In this document: positions 49,844 through 59,682 of the stretch, piece after piece | Layout of the letters: each line of letters starts with the position of its first letter | Position numbering within the stretch: position 1 is the stretch's first letter | DNA from: Candidatus Nitrosopumilus sp. | Lineage (GTDB): Archaea > Thermoproteota > Nitrososphaeria > Nitrososphaerales > Nitrosopumilaceae | Reading direction: 5' to 3' | NCBI GenBank assembly: GCA_029864235.1 | Contig: JAOTTW010000001.1 | Location: forward strand, 21,099 to 85,098 | DNA length: 64,000 bases | Translations under genes and position numbers: made by a program | Notes under the pieces: generated by a model | What the model was told of the DNA's origin: nothing | Databases searched by the model: none | What the model saw: only the letters and a program-made list of their open reading frames with translations

Positions 49844-51289
49844 TTATGAATCAGCATACATGGATACTTCCCAGGCAGTTGGAGTTTGTGCAAATGCAGT
49901 ATATTCTTTGTATTTTAGTTCAGCATATTTGTCAAGAAAATCTTTTGTAAAAATTTCTTCCAAGAAATCACAATCACTTTTTAATGAATCCAGTGCATCC
50001 TTTAGTGAAACTGGAAGTGCTCCGATGTGATATTCTCTTTTCTTTTCAGAACTTAATTTATAGACATTCTCTTCAACTGGATCTCCTGGATCAATTTTGT
50101 TTTTAATTCCATCTAAACCAGCTAACAATAATGCTGCTTCAAGAAGATAGATATTAGCAGTGGGATCAGGTACTCGATATTCTATTCTCTTACTTTTTTC
50201 TTGATTTCTATAGTACATTGGTACACGTATGGCAGCAGAGCGGTTTCCCATTCCCCAACAAACATTGACAGGAGCTTCAAATCCAGGTACTAGACGTTTA
50301 TAGGAATTTGTAGTAGGGTTTGTTATAGCACATAAGGCTGATGCATGCTCTAAAATTCCTCCAACATAATAACGGCCTATTTGACTCATTTGTGCAATTT
50401 CGTCATCAGGATCAAACATTACATTGATTTGATCATTCCATAGGCTTTGATGAGTATGCATTGCTGATGCATTATCACCAAAAATTGGTTTTGGCATAAA
50501 AGTTGCAACTTTATTTTTTCTTTTTGCTTTGACTTTAACAATATTTTTTACTGCTACAACACTATCAGCCATTGCAACCATCTCATCATACACTAGATTG
50601 ATTTCACATTGTCCAGAAGTTGCAACTTCATGATGTTCTGCTTCAACTTTAATTCCAAAGTGGTTATAGAGATCATCACAGATATCTTTTCTAAAAGTTT
50701 CAAGCGTATCTTTTGGTTGGGATGGGTAATATCCTTCTTTGATATCAATTGCAGTGCTAATATTACCTTTTGCCCAAGGTGATTCTTTTGATTCAATTGA
50801 ATAACCAGATCCTCCATAAGAATGAGTAGCTGCATATGGTGATGGATAAACATTGATAGTATCAAAAACAAAAAATTCTATTTCTGGACCCCAATTAGTG
50901 TGAGTTAACCCAAATTCCTTGATTTTTTCAGAAGCTTTGTATGCTATTCCTCTTGAATCACGATTATATCTCACTTCATTTATTGTGTTTCCTTCATACA
51001 AATCACAAAATAAAATGCAATTTTTTCTATTTCCTTGATCATAATCACTAGGTAAAATTCTAAATGATATTGGATCAGGTTTTAATACCATATCTGAATG
51101 ATTTACAGATTTGAAACCTACGATGGAACTTGCATCTAGCTTTTCTAATCCATGCTCAAAACTTTGTTTATCAATTGCATAACTTGGCATTCCAAGTCTA
51201 TGTAATTCACCAAAAATATCTACAAACCATAAATTTACAAATGTAATATTTTCATCCTGAATTCTTTTTAATACTGCATCTGCATCCAT
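49844..51289 (-). CDS. glnA: Glutamine synthetase type I
   Basis: Forms glutamine from glutamate, ammonium and ATP. 481 residues: FVDIFGELHRLGMP in the beta-grasp part, NWGPEIEFFVFD (metal Glu), EAEHHEVATSGQCEINL (Glu and His), VATFMPKPIFGDNASAMHTH (ATP/glutamate), RLVPGFEAPVNVCWG and NRSAAIRVP (phosphate Arg). ATG start. Potential target of the PII protein at 37.4 kb. Confidence 0.95.
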   Translation of the reverse strand: MDADAVLKRIQDENITFVNLWFVDIFGELHRLGMPSYAIDKQSFEHGLEKLDASSIVGFKSVNHSDMVLKPDPISFRILPSDYDQGNRKNCILFCDLYEGNTINEVRYNRDSRGIAYKASEKIKEFGLTHTNWGPEIEFFVFDTINVYPSPYAATHSYGGSGYSIESKESPWAKGNISTAIDIKEGYYPSQPKDTLETFRKDICDDLYNHFGIKVEAEHHEVATSGQCEINLVYDEMVAMADSVVAVKNIVKVKAKRKNKVATFMPKPIFGDNASAMHTHQSLWNDQINVMFDPDDEIAQMSQIGRYYVGGILEHASALCAITNPTTNSYKRLVPGFEAPVNVCWGMGNRSAAIRVPMYYRNQEKSKRIEYRVPDPTANIYLLEAALLLAGLDGIKNKIDPGDPVEENVYKLSSEKKREYHIGALPVSLKDALDSLKSDCDFLEEIFTKDFLDKYAELKYKEYTAFAQTPTAWEVSMYADS

Positions 51290-51361
51290 ATATGAATTAA
51301 AATTTTATTCTACTAATATTGCTTAGTAAGCCAGATTTGTCTATATAGTCAGGTTAAATTT

Positions 51362-52726
51362 TTATGATTCAGGATAGTCATCATTTGGAATTGTTTTTTT
51401 CAAAATATTCATCTCGTCTTCAAAGAAAAATTTCTCAGTTAATGCAGGTTTTAGATCATCCAACCAAATTGCATTTTCATCATATTTTGCAAAAAATGGT
51501 CTTTGTACCCAGTCGGGATTTCTCCCCTGCAAAAATCTCAAAACAATGACTTTTTGATCACTTAGATTGGCAGTACCAATTACATGAACCTTACCAGGAG
51601 TAGCAGACATACTAGGTCCTCTAACAGTTCTTGCTAAACCACTTACTGATGAATAGGCTTTTCTAAAAATTTCATATGCTCTAACCAAAGGAATGCCAAA
51701 GTAGTGTTGAGCTCCAGTATCACGAACAACAAACATGTAGTATGGAATACAACCCAGCTGAACTTGTTTACTCCACATTTTTGCCCACATTTCGGAATCA
51801 TCATTGATATGAGCTAGAATAGGAGATTGAGTTCTGATCTGTGCACCAGTTGCTCTTACTTCTTTGATTGCTCTTTTTACAGAATCTGTGGATAATTCAG
51901 TTAAATGATTAAAGTGTGCCATAAATGCTAGATGTAAATCGTTATCAGTAATTTTTCTAAAAACATCTAGCATTTCTTGAGAATCAGAATCTGTCAAAAA
52001 TTTATAGGGCCAATAAGAGAGTGATTTTGTTCCGATTCTAATTGTTTTGAGATTTGGTAGTTTGGCATCAATTAAAGTGTCAACGTACTTTGAGAATATT
52101 CTTGCTTTCATAATCATTGGATCACCTCCTGTAAAAAGCACATCAGAAATTTCGGGATGCTCGACAAGATATTGAACTAGTTGTTCACCTTCTTGCATTG
52201 CAAATTTCATTTCATCCATTCCAACAAATTGTGGCCATCTAAAACAAAAACTACAATATGCATGACATGTCTGACTCTGACTTGGGAAAAAAAGACAGGT
52301 TTCTTTGTATTTGTGTTGCATTCCATATAGTTTTGTACCATCTTTTAGTGTTGGAACATTTAGTTCCATTTGTCCAGCTGGGTGGGGATTTAATTCTAAA
52401 CGTATTTCATTTGCAATGTCTGTGATTTCTTTTTTGTCTAGATTATTTTTAAGTGCATTTGACATTTTTTCAAAATGTCCTGGTTTTAGCATATTTTTTT
52501 GAGGAAAAGTCAAAATAAACATTGGATCCTTTGGAATGTTATTCCAATCTATTAGTTGTTCAACTACATAGTTATTTGCCTTAAATGGCAAAACATTACC
52601 TACTACTTCCATTTCAAATTGTTGTTGTTCTGAAAAATTTTGAATTTGAGGAAGATCACGAAAATTAGCTAATGTGTAAGATTTTAGTGATGGTGAATCA
52701 TCCCAAGTTAATTGCTTATTGTTCAC
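51362..52726 (-). CDS. Lysine 2,3-aminomutase family radical SAM/PLP enzyme
   Basis: 454 residues. The radical SAM cluster motif CHAYCSFC is at 154-161, LFTGGDPMIM binds SAM, and the PLP lysine lies in SATPGKVHVIG. RTQSPILAHIND is another family mark. Whether it makes beta-lysine (a compatible solute), modifies a protein (EpmB-like) or acts on another amino acid cannot be read; N- and C-terminal extensions exceed EpmB. GTG start. Confidence 0.88.
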   Translation of the reverse strand: MNNKQLTWDDSPSLKSYTLANFRDLPQIQNFSEQQQFEMEVVGNVLPFKANNYVVEQLIDWNNIPKDPMFILTFPQKNMLKPGHFEKMSNALKNNLDKKEITDIANEIRLELNPHPAGQMELNVPTLKDGTKLYGMQHKYKETCLFFPSQSQTCHAYCSFCFRWPQFVGMDEMKFAMQEGEQLVQYLVEHPEISDVLFTGGDPMIMKARIFSKYVDTLIDAKLPNLKTIRIGTKSLSYWPYKFLTDSDSQEMLDVFRKITDNDLHLAFMAHFNHLTELSTDSVKRAIKEVRATGAQIRTQSPILAHINDDSEMWAKMWSKQVQLGCIPYYMFVVRDTGAQHYFGIPLVRAYEIFRKAYSSVSGLARTVRGPSMSATPGKVHVIGTANLSDQKVIVLRFLQGRNPDWVQRPFFAKYDENAIWLDDLKPALTEKFFFEDEMNILKKTIPNDDYPES

Positions 52727-52874
52727 TCAGTTATTAGCGTGTTAACCATTGTTAAAGGTTACACTGATTTGTTTTAGAGATTATGATATTTCTCCAAAAT
52801 CTCGGTATTAGTTTTATAAATTTTAACAATATTCTTAACGTTTGTATTCTAGAAAATCAAATAAGTAATGGAAT

Positions 52875-54629
52875 ATGGCTGAAGGTGAAATTGTGAGTGT
52901 AGTCTCTGAACAAGTTGATCACATTCAGGGAATTTCTCAATTGCTTGCATCCTCTGAATCTCTTCAAATGGCATTTACAATATTAATTATTGGCATTATT
53001 GGAATTGTGATTATTTATCGGACTTTTTCAAAATGGGTCAAACATCAAAAATTTAATTATACAAGACCACATCTTTCAAGATTTGTCAGGGTAGTTATTT
53101 TACCATTTTTTGCAATTGCCTTAATAACTTCAGTTAATCTCTACATACAATCATTTGCTCTATTTGGTGAAAGTGATGTGTTATCATTTGAAAAAGGGCT
53201 CTTGACTCCTAGCCAGACATTTGCAAAAATTCTTAACACAATAAATATTCTTGTCATTGGATATTCTATTGCTCATTTAATTCCAATAATACTTACAAAA
53301 AAAGAAAAAACTAGTCTTGAAAAAGAGGATTTTGAAGCTTGGAAGGAATTACGAGGATTTTCTGATGATGACAATGATCTTTTTCATAAATTCTACAAAT
53401 GGGTTCCTCCAAAACACACTCCGGAAGATATGACAGATGATGAATTTGGAAATAATCTGAAATCAGAAGAAGGACGAAAGTTTCTCGAAGAATTTAGAAC
53501 TACTAAGGGATTACCTATAGGAAGTTTTGAACAATTGGTTAAAGATCCATTTGAAGAATGGAAAAAATCTGAAAGAATAAAGTATTTGAAATATTATGAG
53601 GAGTGTATTTCAGGAAACAATCAAGCCGGAAAAAAGCTTAGGCCAGGACAAGATGTTGATGAGATTTATCCCATCGATACTTGGAGGGAAGAAAAACGAT
53701 TTAGTGGATATGATCCAATAATTTCTGGAGCAAAACCACCTGGTTATGCAAAAAGAAAAAGAAAAGATCTTCCAAAGTCTATTTCTCAGATTTTACCCCT
53801 TGGAATTTTTGTTGCTGTAATAATTGGAGTAACTAGCTGGTGGGGTATTGATTTAATTTTGCTTGCGACTGCAACAGGTGGATTAGCAATAGGAATAGGT
53901 TTAGCACTACAAGAGACTATGCAGAATTATTTTGCATATATAATAATTCGAAAGGATAAGATATTTGCTGAAGGTGAACGTGTTAAACTAGATACAGGAT
54001 ATAATGGATATGTCCACAAGATTACTCCTAGAGTAACATTCATTCGCGATGCATTAAATGAATCATATGCCGTAATTCCTACAAGACAGCTTGTAAATTC
54101 TCAAATAATTAATTTTTCAAAAGAAATCAAAATGGTGCCTGCTATTGTAGATGTAGGAGTCTCTTATCTAAATAATCCAAAACAAGTTGCTGCAATTTTA
54201 GTAAAGGTTGGTAAACGTGCAATGAATGAAGTTATGGATGAAAAAGGAAGGCATTTGGTTAGACAATTAAGATGTCCATATTTGGAGAATAACAAGCCTA
54301 GTTGTGGTTGTGATAGGGATATTCATGTTGACATTAATCAACCGGTAGTGAGATTTAACAAGTTTAATGATTCATCACTTGATTTTACATTATGGGTATA
54401 TGTTAGGGATTATGGTGCTCAGTTTAAAACTAAAACTGAGATGAGAATAATAATGTATGAAGAATTTAAAAAATATGACATTAGAATTCCATGGCCAATC
54501 AGAACAGTATACCAAGGTGATGAAAAGCGTGAGAATGAAGAGATTAGCAAGCTTGATGAGCAAAGAAATAAGCTTATTGATGAATATGGTGTTGGGGATT
54601 TAGGTCGTGGAGGAGGTGGAGAAGATTAA
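52875..54629 (+). CDS. MscS-type mechanosensitive channel with large cytosolic insert
   Basis: 584 residues. Three early helices (about 33-55, 72-92, 110-135), a hydrophilic insert of roughly 160 residues (about 140-300, e.g. FHKFYKWVPPKHTPEDMTDD) not typical of small MscS, then the pore region LPLGIFVAVIIGVTSWWG and ATATGGLAIGIGLALQETM, and the MscS beta domain (GERVKLDTGYNGYVHKI) and C-terminal cytosolic part with a CxCD segment SCGCDRD. ATG start. Releases osmolytes on hypo-osmotic shock. Confidence 0.88.
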   Translation: MAEGEIVSVVSEQVDHIQGISQLLASSESLQMAFTILIIGIIGIVIIYRTFSKWVKHQKFNYTRPHLSRFVRVVILPFFAIALITSVNLYIQSFALFGESDVLSFEKGLLTPSQTFAKILNTINILVIGYSIAHLIPIILTKKEKTSLEKEDFEAWKELRGFSDDDNDLFHKFYKWVPPKHTPEDMTDDEFGNNLKSEEGRKFLEEFRTTKGLPIGSFEQLVKDPFEEWKKSERIKYLKYYEECISGNNQAGKKLRPGQDVDEIYPIDTWREEKRFSGYDPIISGAKPPGYAKRKRKDLPKSISQILPLGIFVAVIIGVTSWWGIDLILLATATGGLAIGIGLALQETMQNYFAYIIIRKDKIFAEGERVKLDTGYNGYVHKITPRVTFIRDALNESYAVIPTRQLVNSQIINFSKEIKMVPAIVDVGVSYLNNPKQVAAILVKVGKRAMNEVMDEKGRHLVRQLRCPYLENNKPSCGCDRDIHVDINQPVVRFNKFNDSSLDFTLWVYVRDYGAQFKTKTEMRIIMYEEFKKYDIRIPWPIRTVYQGDEKRENEEISKLDEQRNKLIDEYGVGDLGRGGGGED

Positions 54630-54668
54630 ACTTCTCAAAACTTAAGAAACCCATCAATTCACGTTTGC

Positions 54669-55550
54669 TTGTTGAGTAAGTTCACGGTTATTGGAGGAAA
54701 TTCATCGCAAGATTTAGCTAAAAAATTATCAAAAAAACTAAAAGCAGATCTGATAACTTCTAAAGTCAGAGTATTTCCAGATGGTGAAAGTAAGATTACA
54801 CTTGATGGAAAACTGTCGAAGAATAAGACTATAGTAGTACAATCAATTTATCCACCAGTAGATACCAATTTAATTCAAACACTTTCACTTGTTTCAAAAG
54901 CTAAAGAATCATCTAATGAAATAATTGTTATAATTCCTTATATGGGATATGCTAGACAAGATAGAGAATTTTTGTCAGGTGAAATAATTACCATGAAAGT
55001 TCTTGGCATATTGTTTAAAGGGGTTGGCGCTTCTAGAATAATTGTAGTAGATATTCATAGTATGATTGGATTAAAACATTTTAAGATAAAAGTAAAAAAT
55101 GTTTCAGCAATACCAGACCTTGTATACTACTTTAAAAAAATGAAATTGAAAGATCCCATAGTTATTTCACCTGATCAGGGAGGAAAAGAAAGAGCGAAAG
55201 AATTTGCCAGAAAATTTGAGTGTGAATATATTGCATTGATCAAACATCGTGATCGTAAAACAGGCAAAGTTCAGATAAAGACATCAAGACTTGAAGAGAT
55301 TAAAGGTAGAGATTTGATCTTGGTAGATGATATGATTAGTACTGGAGGAAGTATTATTAAAGCCACAGAATTTCTTAGAAAGCAAAAATGTAGGCGTGTT
55401 TTTGTGGCATGTACACATGCTCTTTTGATAAATGGGGCTGAAAAGAAAATCAAAAAGTCAGGAGTTGCAAAAATTGTTAGTGTAAATACAATTCCAGGAA
55501 AAACATCATTAGTTGATATTTCAGATACTATTGCACAGGCAATAAAATAA
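54669..55550 (+). CDS. prs: Ribose-phosphate pyrophosphokinase
   Basis: Makes PRPP from ribose 5-phosphate and ATP. 293 residues: RVFPDGESKI, VVQSIYPPVDTNLIQ, IPYMGYARQDREFLSGE, DIHS metal histidine and the PRPP loop DLILVDDMISTGGSI near 216-230. TTG start (54669 or 54672). Its TAA overlaps the trmG10 ATG by one base, and rnz and a sirtuin follow, so this is a four-gene operon. Confidence 0.94.
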   Translation: MLSKFTVIGGNSSQDLAKKLSKKLKADLITSKVRVFPDGESKITLDGKLSKNKTIVVQSIYPPVDTNLIQTLSLVSKAKESSNEIIVIIPYMGYARQDREFLSGEIITMKVLGILFKGVGASRIIVVDIHSMIGLKHFKIKVKNVSAIPDLVYYFKKMKLKDPIVISPDQGGKERAKEFARKFECEYIALIKHRDRKTGKVQIKTSRLEEIKGRDLILVDDMISTGGSIIKATEFLRKQKCRRVFVACTHALLINGAEKKIKKSGVAKIVSVNTIPGKTSLVDISDTIAQAIK

Positions 55551-56497
55551 TGCCAGAAAGCTTTTTTATTTTATCTAAAGATTATTCAGAACTTGCAGTA
55601 GATGAAATAATTTCAATTGCTAAAACATATGACAGATTTTCTAAAATCAAAATAATTTCAAATCTTGTTATTGTACAATCAAAAATAAATTGGGAAAAAA
55701 TTTCTAAACGAGCTACGTTTGTTAAAATATCAGGTCAGATTTTACGAAAGATGTCAGGATTATTTTTAGATGAAGAAAATTTTGAAGTGTTAAAAAATGC
55801 ACATACATTTGTTTGTAGAATAATTAATTTATCATCAAATCAGTTTAACATCCCAGAATTGGAAAGTTCTATGGGAGATATGATTTCAAAGTTTTCTCAA
55901 GCTAAAGTATCATTAGAAAATCCTGATATTACAATTTATCTAATATTTACCAATAAGGAAAACTTTTTTGGATTTTCAAGGAAAACTAAACCGTTTGTTA
56001 GGCCAAAAAAAGTAAGAAAATTTCCTCACGAATTAGATTGGAAGCTAAGTAGGGCTATGATTAATTTGATTGGATTACGAGAAGGACAAACTGTTTGTGA
56101 TCCATTTTGTGGAACCGGAACAACATTGTTGGAAGCAGAATCGATGGGAATTCATGCAATAGGTCTTGATTTTGATGAAAAAATGTATCAAATATCTAAG
56201 GAAAATTTGGATGCTAATGGATATAAATCAAAATTGATGAAAGATGATTTTAGTGGATTAAATAAAATTATAGAGGAAATTGATGGAATTGTAACAGATC
56301 TTCCTTATGGGAGAGCATCAAAAGCTTCAGAAAATCCTGAGGAGTTATTGAAGAAATTTGTTTCAATGCTTCCCAGAAAGAAGAAAGTTGCAGTAATGTG
56401 TAAGAAGGAATTTAAGGAAAAGCTGAATATGAATCCAACAAAGAAATATGAGATCTATAGACATAAAGGCTTGACAAGGACAATTTTGATAAAATGA
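55550..56497 (+). CDS. trmG10: tRNA (guanine-N2) methyltransferase, Trm-G10/Trm11 family
   Basis: 315 residues: N-terminal THUMP-like tRNA-binding part (1-155), a [20 protein letters not shown] linker, and a Rossmann methyltransferase with motif [18 protein letters not shown] and catalytic motif IV DLPYGRA. Expected to methylate G10 of tRNA to m2G/m2,2G. One-base overlap with prs and a 4-base overlap (ATGA) with rnz. Confidence 0.9.
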   Translation: MPESFFILSKDYSELAVDEIISIAKTYDRFSKIKIISNLVIVQSKINWEKISKRATFVKISGQILRKMSGLFLDEENFEVLKNAHTFVCRIINLSSNQFNIPELESSMGDMISKFSQAKVSLENPDITIYLIFTNKENFFGFSRKTKPFVRPKKVRKFPHELDWKLSRAMINLIGLREGQTVCDPFCGTGTTLLEAESMGIHAIGLDFDEKMYQISKENLDANGYKSKLMKDDFSGLNKIIEEIDGIVTDLPYGRASKASENPEELLKKFVSMLPRKKKVAVMCKKEFKEKLNMNPTKKYEIYRHKGLTRTILIK

Positions 56498-57393
56498 AAC
56501 TTGTATTTTTGGGAACATCAGCTGCTCAACCAACAGAATTTAGAGGATTATCATGTATATGCCTAGAAAGAGAGGGTGAAATACTAATGTTTGATGCAGG
56601 AGAAGCGGCTCAAATTGCATATCTAAAGTCAGGTTTGGGTTGGAATAAAAAAATGAAAATTTTTGTGACACATCTTCATGGTGATCATTGCGTTGGAATT
56701 CTGGGTATTCTTCAGACAATGTCCATGCAGCATAGAACCGAATCTCTGGAGATTTATGGACCAAGTGGTATTGAGGAATTTATTAGTGTAAACATAAAAA
56801 TTCTAAATTTTGGATTGTCGTTTCCCATTTTCATCTCTGTGATCAAAGAAGGAGTCGTTTTTGATTCAAAAAGTTATTCTATTTCTGTATGTAAGGCAAA
56901 CCATTCTATTGCTGCCTTTTCCTATCTGTTTAAGGAAAAAGACAAACCGGGTAGATTTAATGTTGAAAAAGCAAAAGAGCTGAAAATTCCAGAAGGTAAT
57001 CTATGGAACAAGCTGCAAAATGGAAATAGTATTGAAATAAATGGTAAAATTATTACTCCTGATCAAGTGTTAGGAGAAAAAAGATCCGGTAAAAAGGTTG
57101 GGATTTCTGGAGATACAATGCCTACAAAGGAACTAGAAAAATTTTTTGAGAATTCTGATTATCTGATTTTTGATTCAACCTTTCTTGATGAGATTAAGGA
57201 AAAGGCTGAAGAGACATGTCACTCTACAGCAAAACAAGCTGCAACACTGGCAAAAAATGCAGGAGTAAGAAATTTGATTTTAACTCATTTTTCTGCAAGA
57301 TATAAGGATGAAGTCAGACATTTAGAGGAAGCACAAGCAATTCATGATTCGGTGATTACTGCAAAGGATCTTTTGAAGATTGAAATAAAGTAA
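56494..57393 (+). CDS. rnz: Ribonuclease Z
   Basis: tRNA 3'-processing endonuclease of the metallo-beta-lactamase fold. 299 residues: [34 protein letters not shown] zinc motif, [10 protein letters not shown] and the final [10 protein letters not shown]. Relevant because tRNAs here lack an encoded CCA, which the cca gene at 60.2 kb would add. ATGA overlap with trmG10. Confidence 0.94.
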   Translation: MKLVFLGTSAAQPTEFRGLSCICLEREGEILMFDAGEAAQIAYLKSGLGWNKKMKIFVTHLHGDHCVGILGILQTMSMQHRTESLEIYGPSGIEEFISVNIKILNFGLSFPIFISVIKEGVVFDSKSYSISVCKANHSIAAFSYLFKEKDKPGRFNVEKAKELKIPEGNLWNKLQNGNSIEINGKIITPDQVLGEKRSGKKVGISGDTMPTKELEKFFENSDYLIFDSTFLDEIKEKAEETCHSTAKQAATLAKNAGVRNLILTHFSARYKDEVRHLEEAQAIHDSVITAKDLLKIEIK

Positions 57394-57395
57394 AA

Positions 57396-58115
57396 ATGTT
57401 TGAAGAAATTACAGATAGAATTAGAAAATCAAATAAGATTGTTTTTGTGACAGGTGCCGGTATTTCACAGGAAAGTGGCATTCCAACTTTCAGAGGAAAG
57501 GATGGGTTATGGAGAAAATATAATGTAATGCAATTAGCAACAATTGATGCATTTTATGAAAATCCTCAACTGGTTTGGGAGTGGTATAATGAGAGAAGAG
57601 AGAATATCTTTACAGCAAAGCCAAATCCTGGGCACAAAGCAATAGCTGAACTGGAAAAATATGTGAATGTCACTGTTTTAACTCAGAATATTGATGGTCT
57701 TCATAAAATGGCTGGAAGTTCCAATGTTTGTGAATTACATGGGAGTATTATCAGAATAAAATGTACAGTATGTGATTTTAATGATGAGATTATGCATGAA
57801 TTTGAAAAATTTCCTCCTATATGTAAATGCGGTAATATCTTAAGACCAGATGTGGTTTGGTTTGGTGAACCTCTTCCAAAAGATGTTTGGCAAAAAGCAA
57901 TAATTCATGCAAGTCAATGTGACATGATGATTATCGTTGGAACGTCTTTGGTTGTTTCTCCGGCAAATACCTTACCAATTTATGCAAAACAAAATAATGC
58001 ATTTCTAATAGAAGTAAATCCTGAAAAAACCATACTCACTCCAGATATGGATTTTTCAATAAGAAATACAAGTGCAATATCATTACCGGAGTTTGTTTCT
58101 ACTTTTAGAAAATAA
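57396..58115 (+). CDS. cobB: NAD-dependent protein deacylase (sirtuin)
   Basis: 239 residues: GAGISQESGIPTFRGKDGLW NAD motif, TQNIDGLHKMAG, catalytic His in CELHGS, zinc CTVC and CKCG pairs, VWFGEPLP, and VVGTSLVVSPAN, all of the CobB/Sir2 class III. It could deacylate chromatin proteins such as Alba or metabolic enzymes. ATG start, 2 bases after rnz, last gene of the operon. Confidence 0.93.
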   Translation: MFEEITDRIRKSNKIVFVTGAGISQESGIPTFRGKDGLWRKYNVMQLATIDAFYENPQLVWEWYNERRENIFTAKPNPGHKAIAELEKYVNVTVLTQNIDGLHKMAGSSNVCELHGSIIRIKCTVCDFNDEIMHEFEKFPPICKCGNILRPDVVWFGEPLPKDVWQKAIIHASQCDMMIIVGTSLVVSPANTLPIYAKQNNAFLIEVNPEKTILTPDMDFSIRNTSAISLPEFVSTFRK

Positions 58116-58319
58116 TTTTGAATTAGTAATATTTTATTTATTACAGAATCATAATGAACATCAAAATTTTATATGGATAAATTATCTGTATCATATTTTT
58201 GATATTTAATTATTAATAATTTAGTATGGATTATACATTGATAATTTTTTAATATTTTTGTAGTTTGTTTAATTATTTTTAAAAATATTTTCTATAGTCT
58301 CAATAGGATTTATGTTTGC
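58116..58319. other. AT-rich stretch between the sirtuin and a broken small gene
   Basis: About 200 bases of very AT-rich sequence with many TTTATT runs; no frame of useful length. It probably contains the termination zone of the prs operon and of the minus-strand gene. Confidence 0.45.
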
Positions 58320-58590
58320 TTAATTCATTTGATAAAAATCTTTTAATGATTCTCTAACATTTTTTATTTTGTCGTTAATTTTTTGACAGGTTTTCTCTAC
58401 AGCAGTATTAACTGAAGTTTCAAGTCTTTTTTCTACAGATTGTGGTTTTAATGCTAATATTATTAATATCATCATGTTCTAATAATTTGGCTACAGATGA
58501 AGTATTAGGAAATAATACGTTAATCTCTGATGAGAAAATAGGCTTCCCTAGAATCAAAATGGCACCAATAATGCCTAATTTAATCAACAT
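58320..58590 (-). pseudogene. Small secreted-type gene split by a frameshift
   Basis: Two overlapping minus-strand frames look like one gene. The first (58420-58590, ATG) encodes a signal-like LGIIGAILILGKPIFSSEIN and then VLFPNTSSVAKLLEHDDINN. The second (58320-58475, starting MMILIILALK) continues SVEKRLETSVNTAVEKTCQK and a helical end. A one-base slip in the AT-rich overlap (58420-58475) would join them into a product of about 90 residues. It may be a real mutation, a base-calling error, or two coupled mini-genes. No family recognised. Confidence 0.5.
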
Positions 58591-58672
58591 TTGTTATACA
58601 TTCAAAAATTATTTTTTAGAAAAAAACCAAATGATAAATTCTGATTGAAATTTGTTAGCTTATTTGCTTGTT

Positions 58673-59065
58673 TTAAATAACAAGGACATCAATTATTTTA
58701 TCTATATTTTTGGAAGTAAGAATAACTTTTAGAGGTCCCAAGGGAGATTCGTCTACCTCTTCACAAAGAACAATTCTTTCTACAAATGCTGTTTGTTTGT
58801 TGAGATAAAACCATGTAAAATTTTTTTCCAAATGTTTCTCAAGTTGACGTTGAAAAACTTTTTGAGAACGAGTAGAATGAATGCTTTCGTATATTTTTTC
58901 CATAGACTGTAAATCATTTGTTTCAGCATTTATAGAAAAATCTTCAATCTTTATATCACTAACAGGCAATATGTTTAAAATTGCTTTTTTAATTTTTTCA
59001 GGGTCTTCAGACGGATTTATTGAAGAAAATATTTGTATTTTGCAATCAAGATTAGGAAATCTCAT
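58673..59065 (-). CDS. UPF0201 (DUF54) RNA-binding-like protein
   Basis: 130 residues: DCKIQIFSSINPSEDPEKIK opens and CEEVDESPLGPLKVIL closes the archaeal UPF0201 fold, resembling an RNA-binding ribosomal-protein-like domain. The ATG at 59065 overlaps the preceding kinase by 4 bases (ATGA), better than the TTG at 59074 three codons earlier. Cotranscribed with the UPF0200 kinase. Biological role unproven. Confidence 0.82.
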   Translation of the reverse strand: MRFPNLDCKIQIFSSINPSEDPEKIKKAILNILPVSDIKIEDFSINAETNDLQSMEKIYESIHSTRSQKVFQRQLEKHLEKNFTWFYLNKQTAFVERIVLCEEVDESPLGPLKVILTSKNIDKIIDVLVI

Positions 59066-59610
59066 TTGATCCAACCTTGAATTTTTCTAAAAGAGGCTTC
59101 AATTAATTCCTCTTTAGTTTTATTATTATTTGTAATTGCATCATCAGATAATGCAATGGAATTACTAATTCCAACTCCTAATTCTCGATGATCTCTTTCT
59201 TCAAAACTTTCTTTTGTTTGAGGATCATCTGATCTTCCTCGTTGTTGTAAAAATTTAAATCTTTTATCAGTTGATGCATGAATTGCAAGTAGTTTTACTA
59301 TTCCATATTTTTTAAGAACATCAATTTCAGCATTAGATCTTATCCCATCAATAACAATTACATTTGATTTAGAATTTTTAATTTGTGAAATAACCAATTC
59401 TGCAACTGCGCCTGGTCCATTTTTTTCTCGTAGTTCAAGCATAAGTTTTCCAAGATTACTAGAAGTTGGATCTAAATTTCTATTCTTTGCCTCTGTTCTA
59501 ATAGCATTGCCCATATTGATAGTATAGTATCCTTTTGACTTCAAACCTTCAGCTATCGTAGATTTTCCAGCTCCGGGCATTCCTGTTAAGCAAACAATTA
59601 GTTTATTCAA
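59062..59610 (-). CDS. UPF0200 family P-loop kinase
   Basis: 182 residues of a nucleoside-monophosphate-kinase fold: Walker A GMPGAGKST near 9-17, NMGNAIRTEAKNR, VIDGIRSNAEIDVL and lid-like QQRGRSDDPQTKESFEERDH. The archaeal UPF0200 group has been linked to dephospho-CoA kinase-like enzymes, but the substrate is not established. TTG start; divergent from thpR. Confidence 0.82.
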   Translation of the reverse strand: MNKLIVCLTGMPGAGKSTIAEGLKSKGYYTINMGNAIRTEAKNRNLDPTSSNLGKLMLELREKNGPGAVAELVISQIKNSKSNVIVIDGIRSNAEIDVLKKYGIVKLLAIHASTDKRFKFLQQRGRSDDPQTKESFEERDHRELGVGISNSIALSDDAITNNNKTKEELIEASFRKIQGWIK

Positions 59611-59682
59611 TAATTGATCAAAAAATGGCTGGTCTATGAAGGTACCGGAAATTATTATAGAGATGTCTTAAAAAAATGTATA

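Noticed and set aside
49603..49950. Plus-strand frame of 115 codons
   Set aside because: Antisense across a secreted protein start and the glnA end; low-complexity translation rich in Ile, Leu and Gln.
58442..58648. Plus-strand frame of 68 codons with a lipoprotein-like start
   Set aside because: It is antisense to the better minus-strand small secreted gene, has a poor C-terminal composition and no promoter-like element; the minus-strand reading explains the region.
59614..59682. N-terminal extension of ThpR
   Set aside because: The ThpR fold begins at the ATG at 59683; the extra 23 residues look like translated leader sequence and overlap the divergent promoter.
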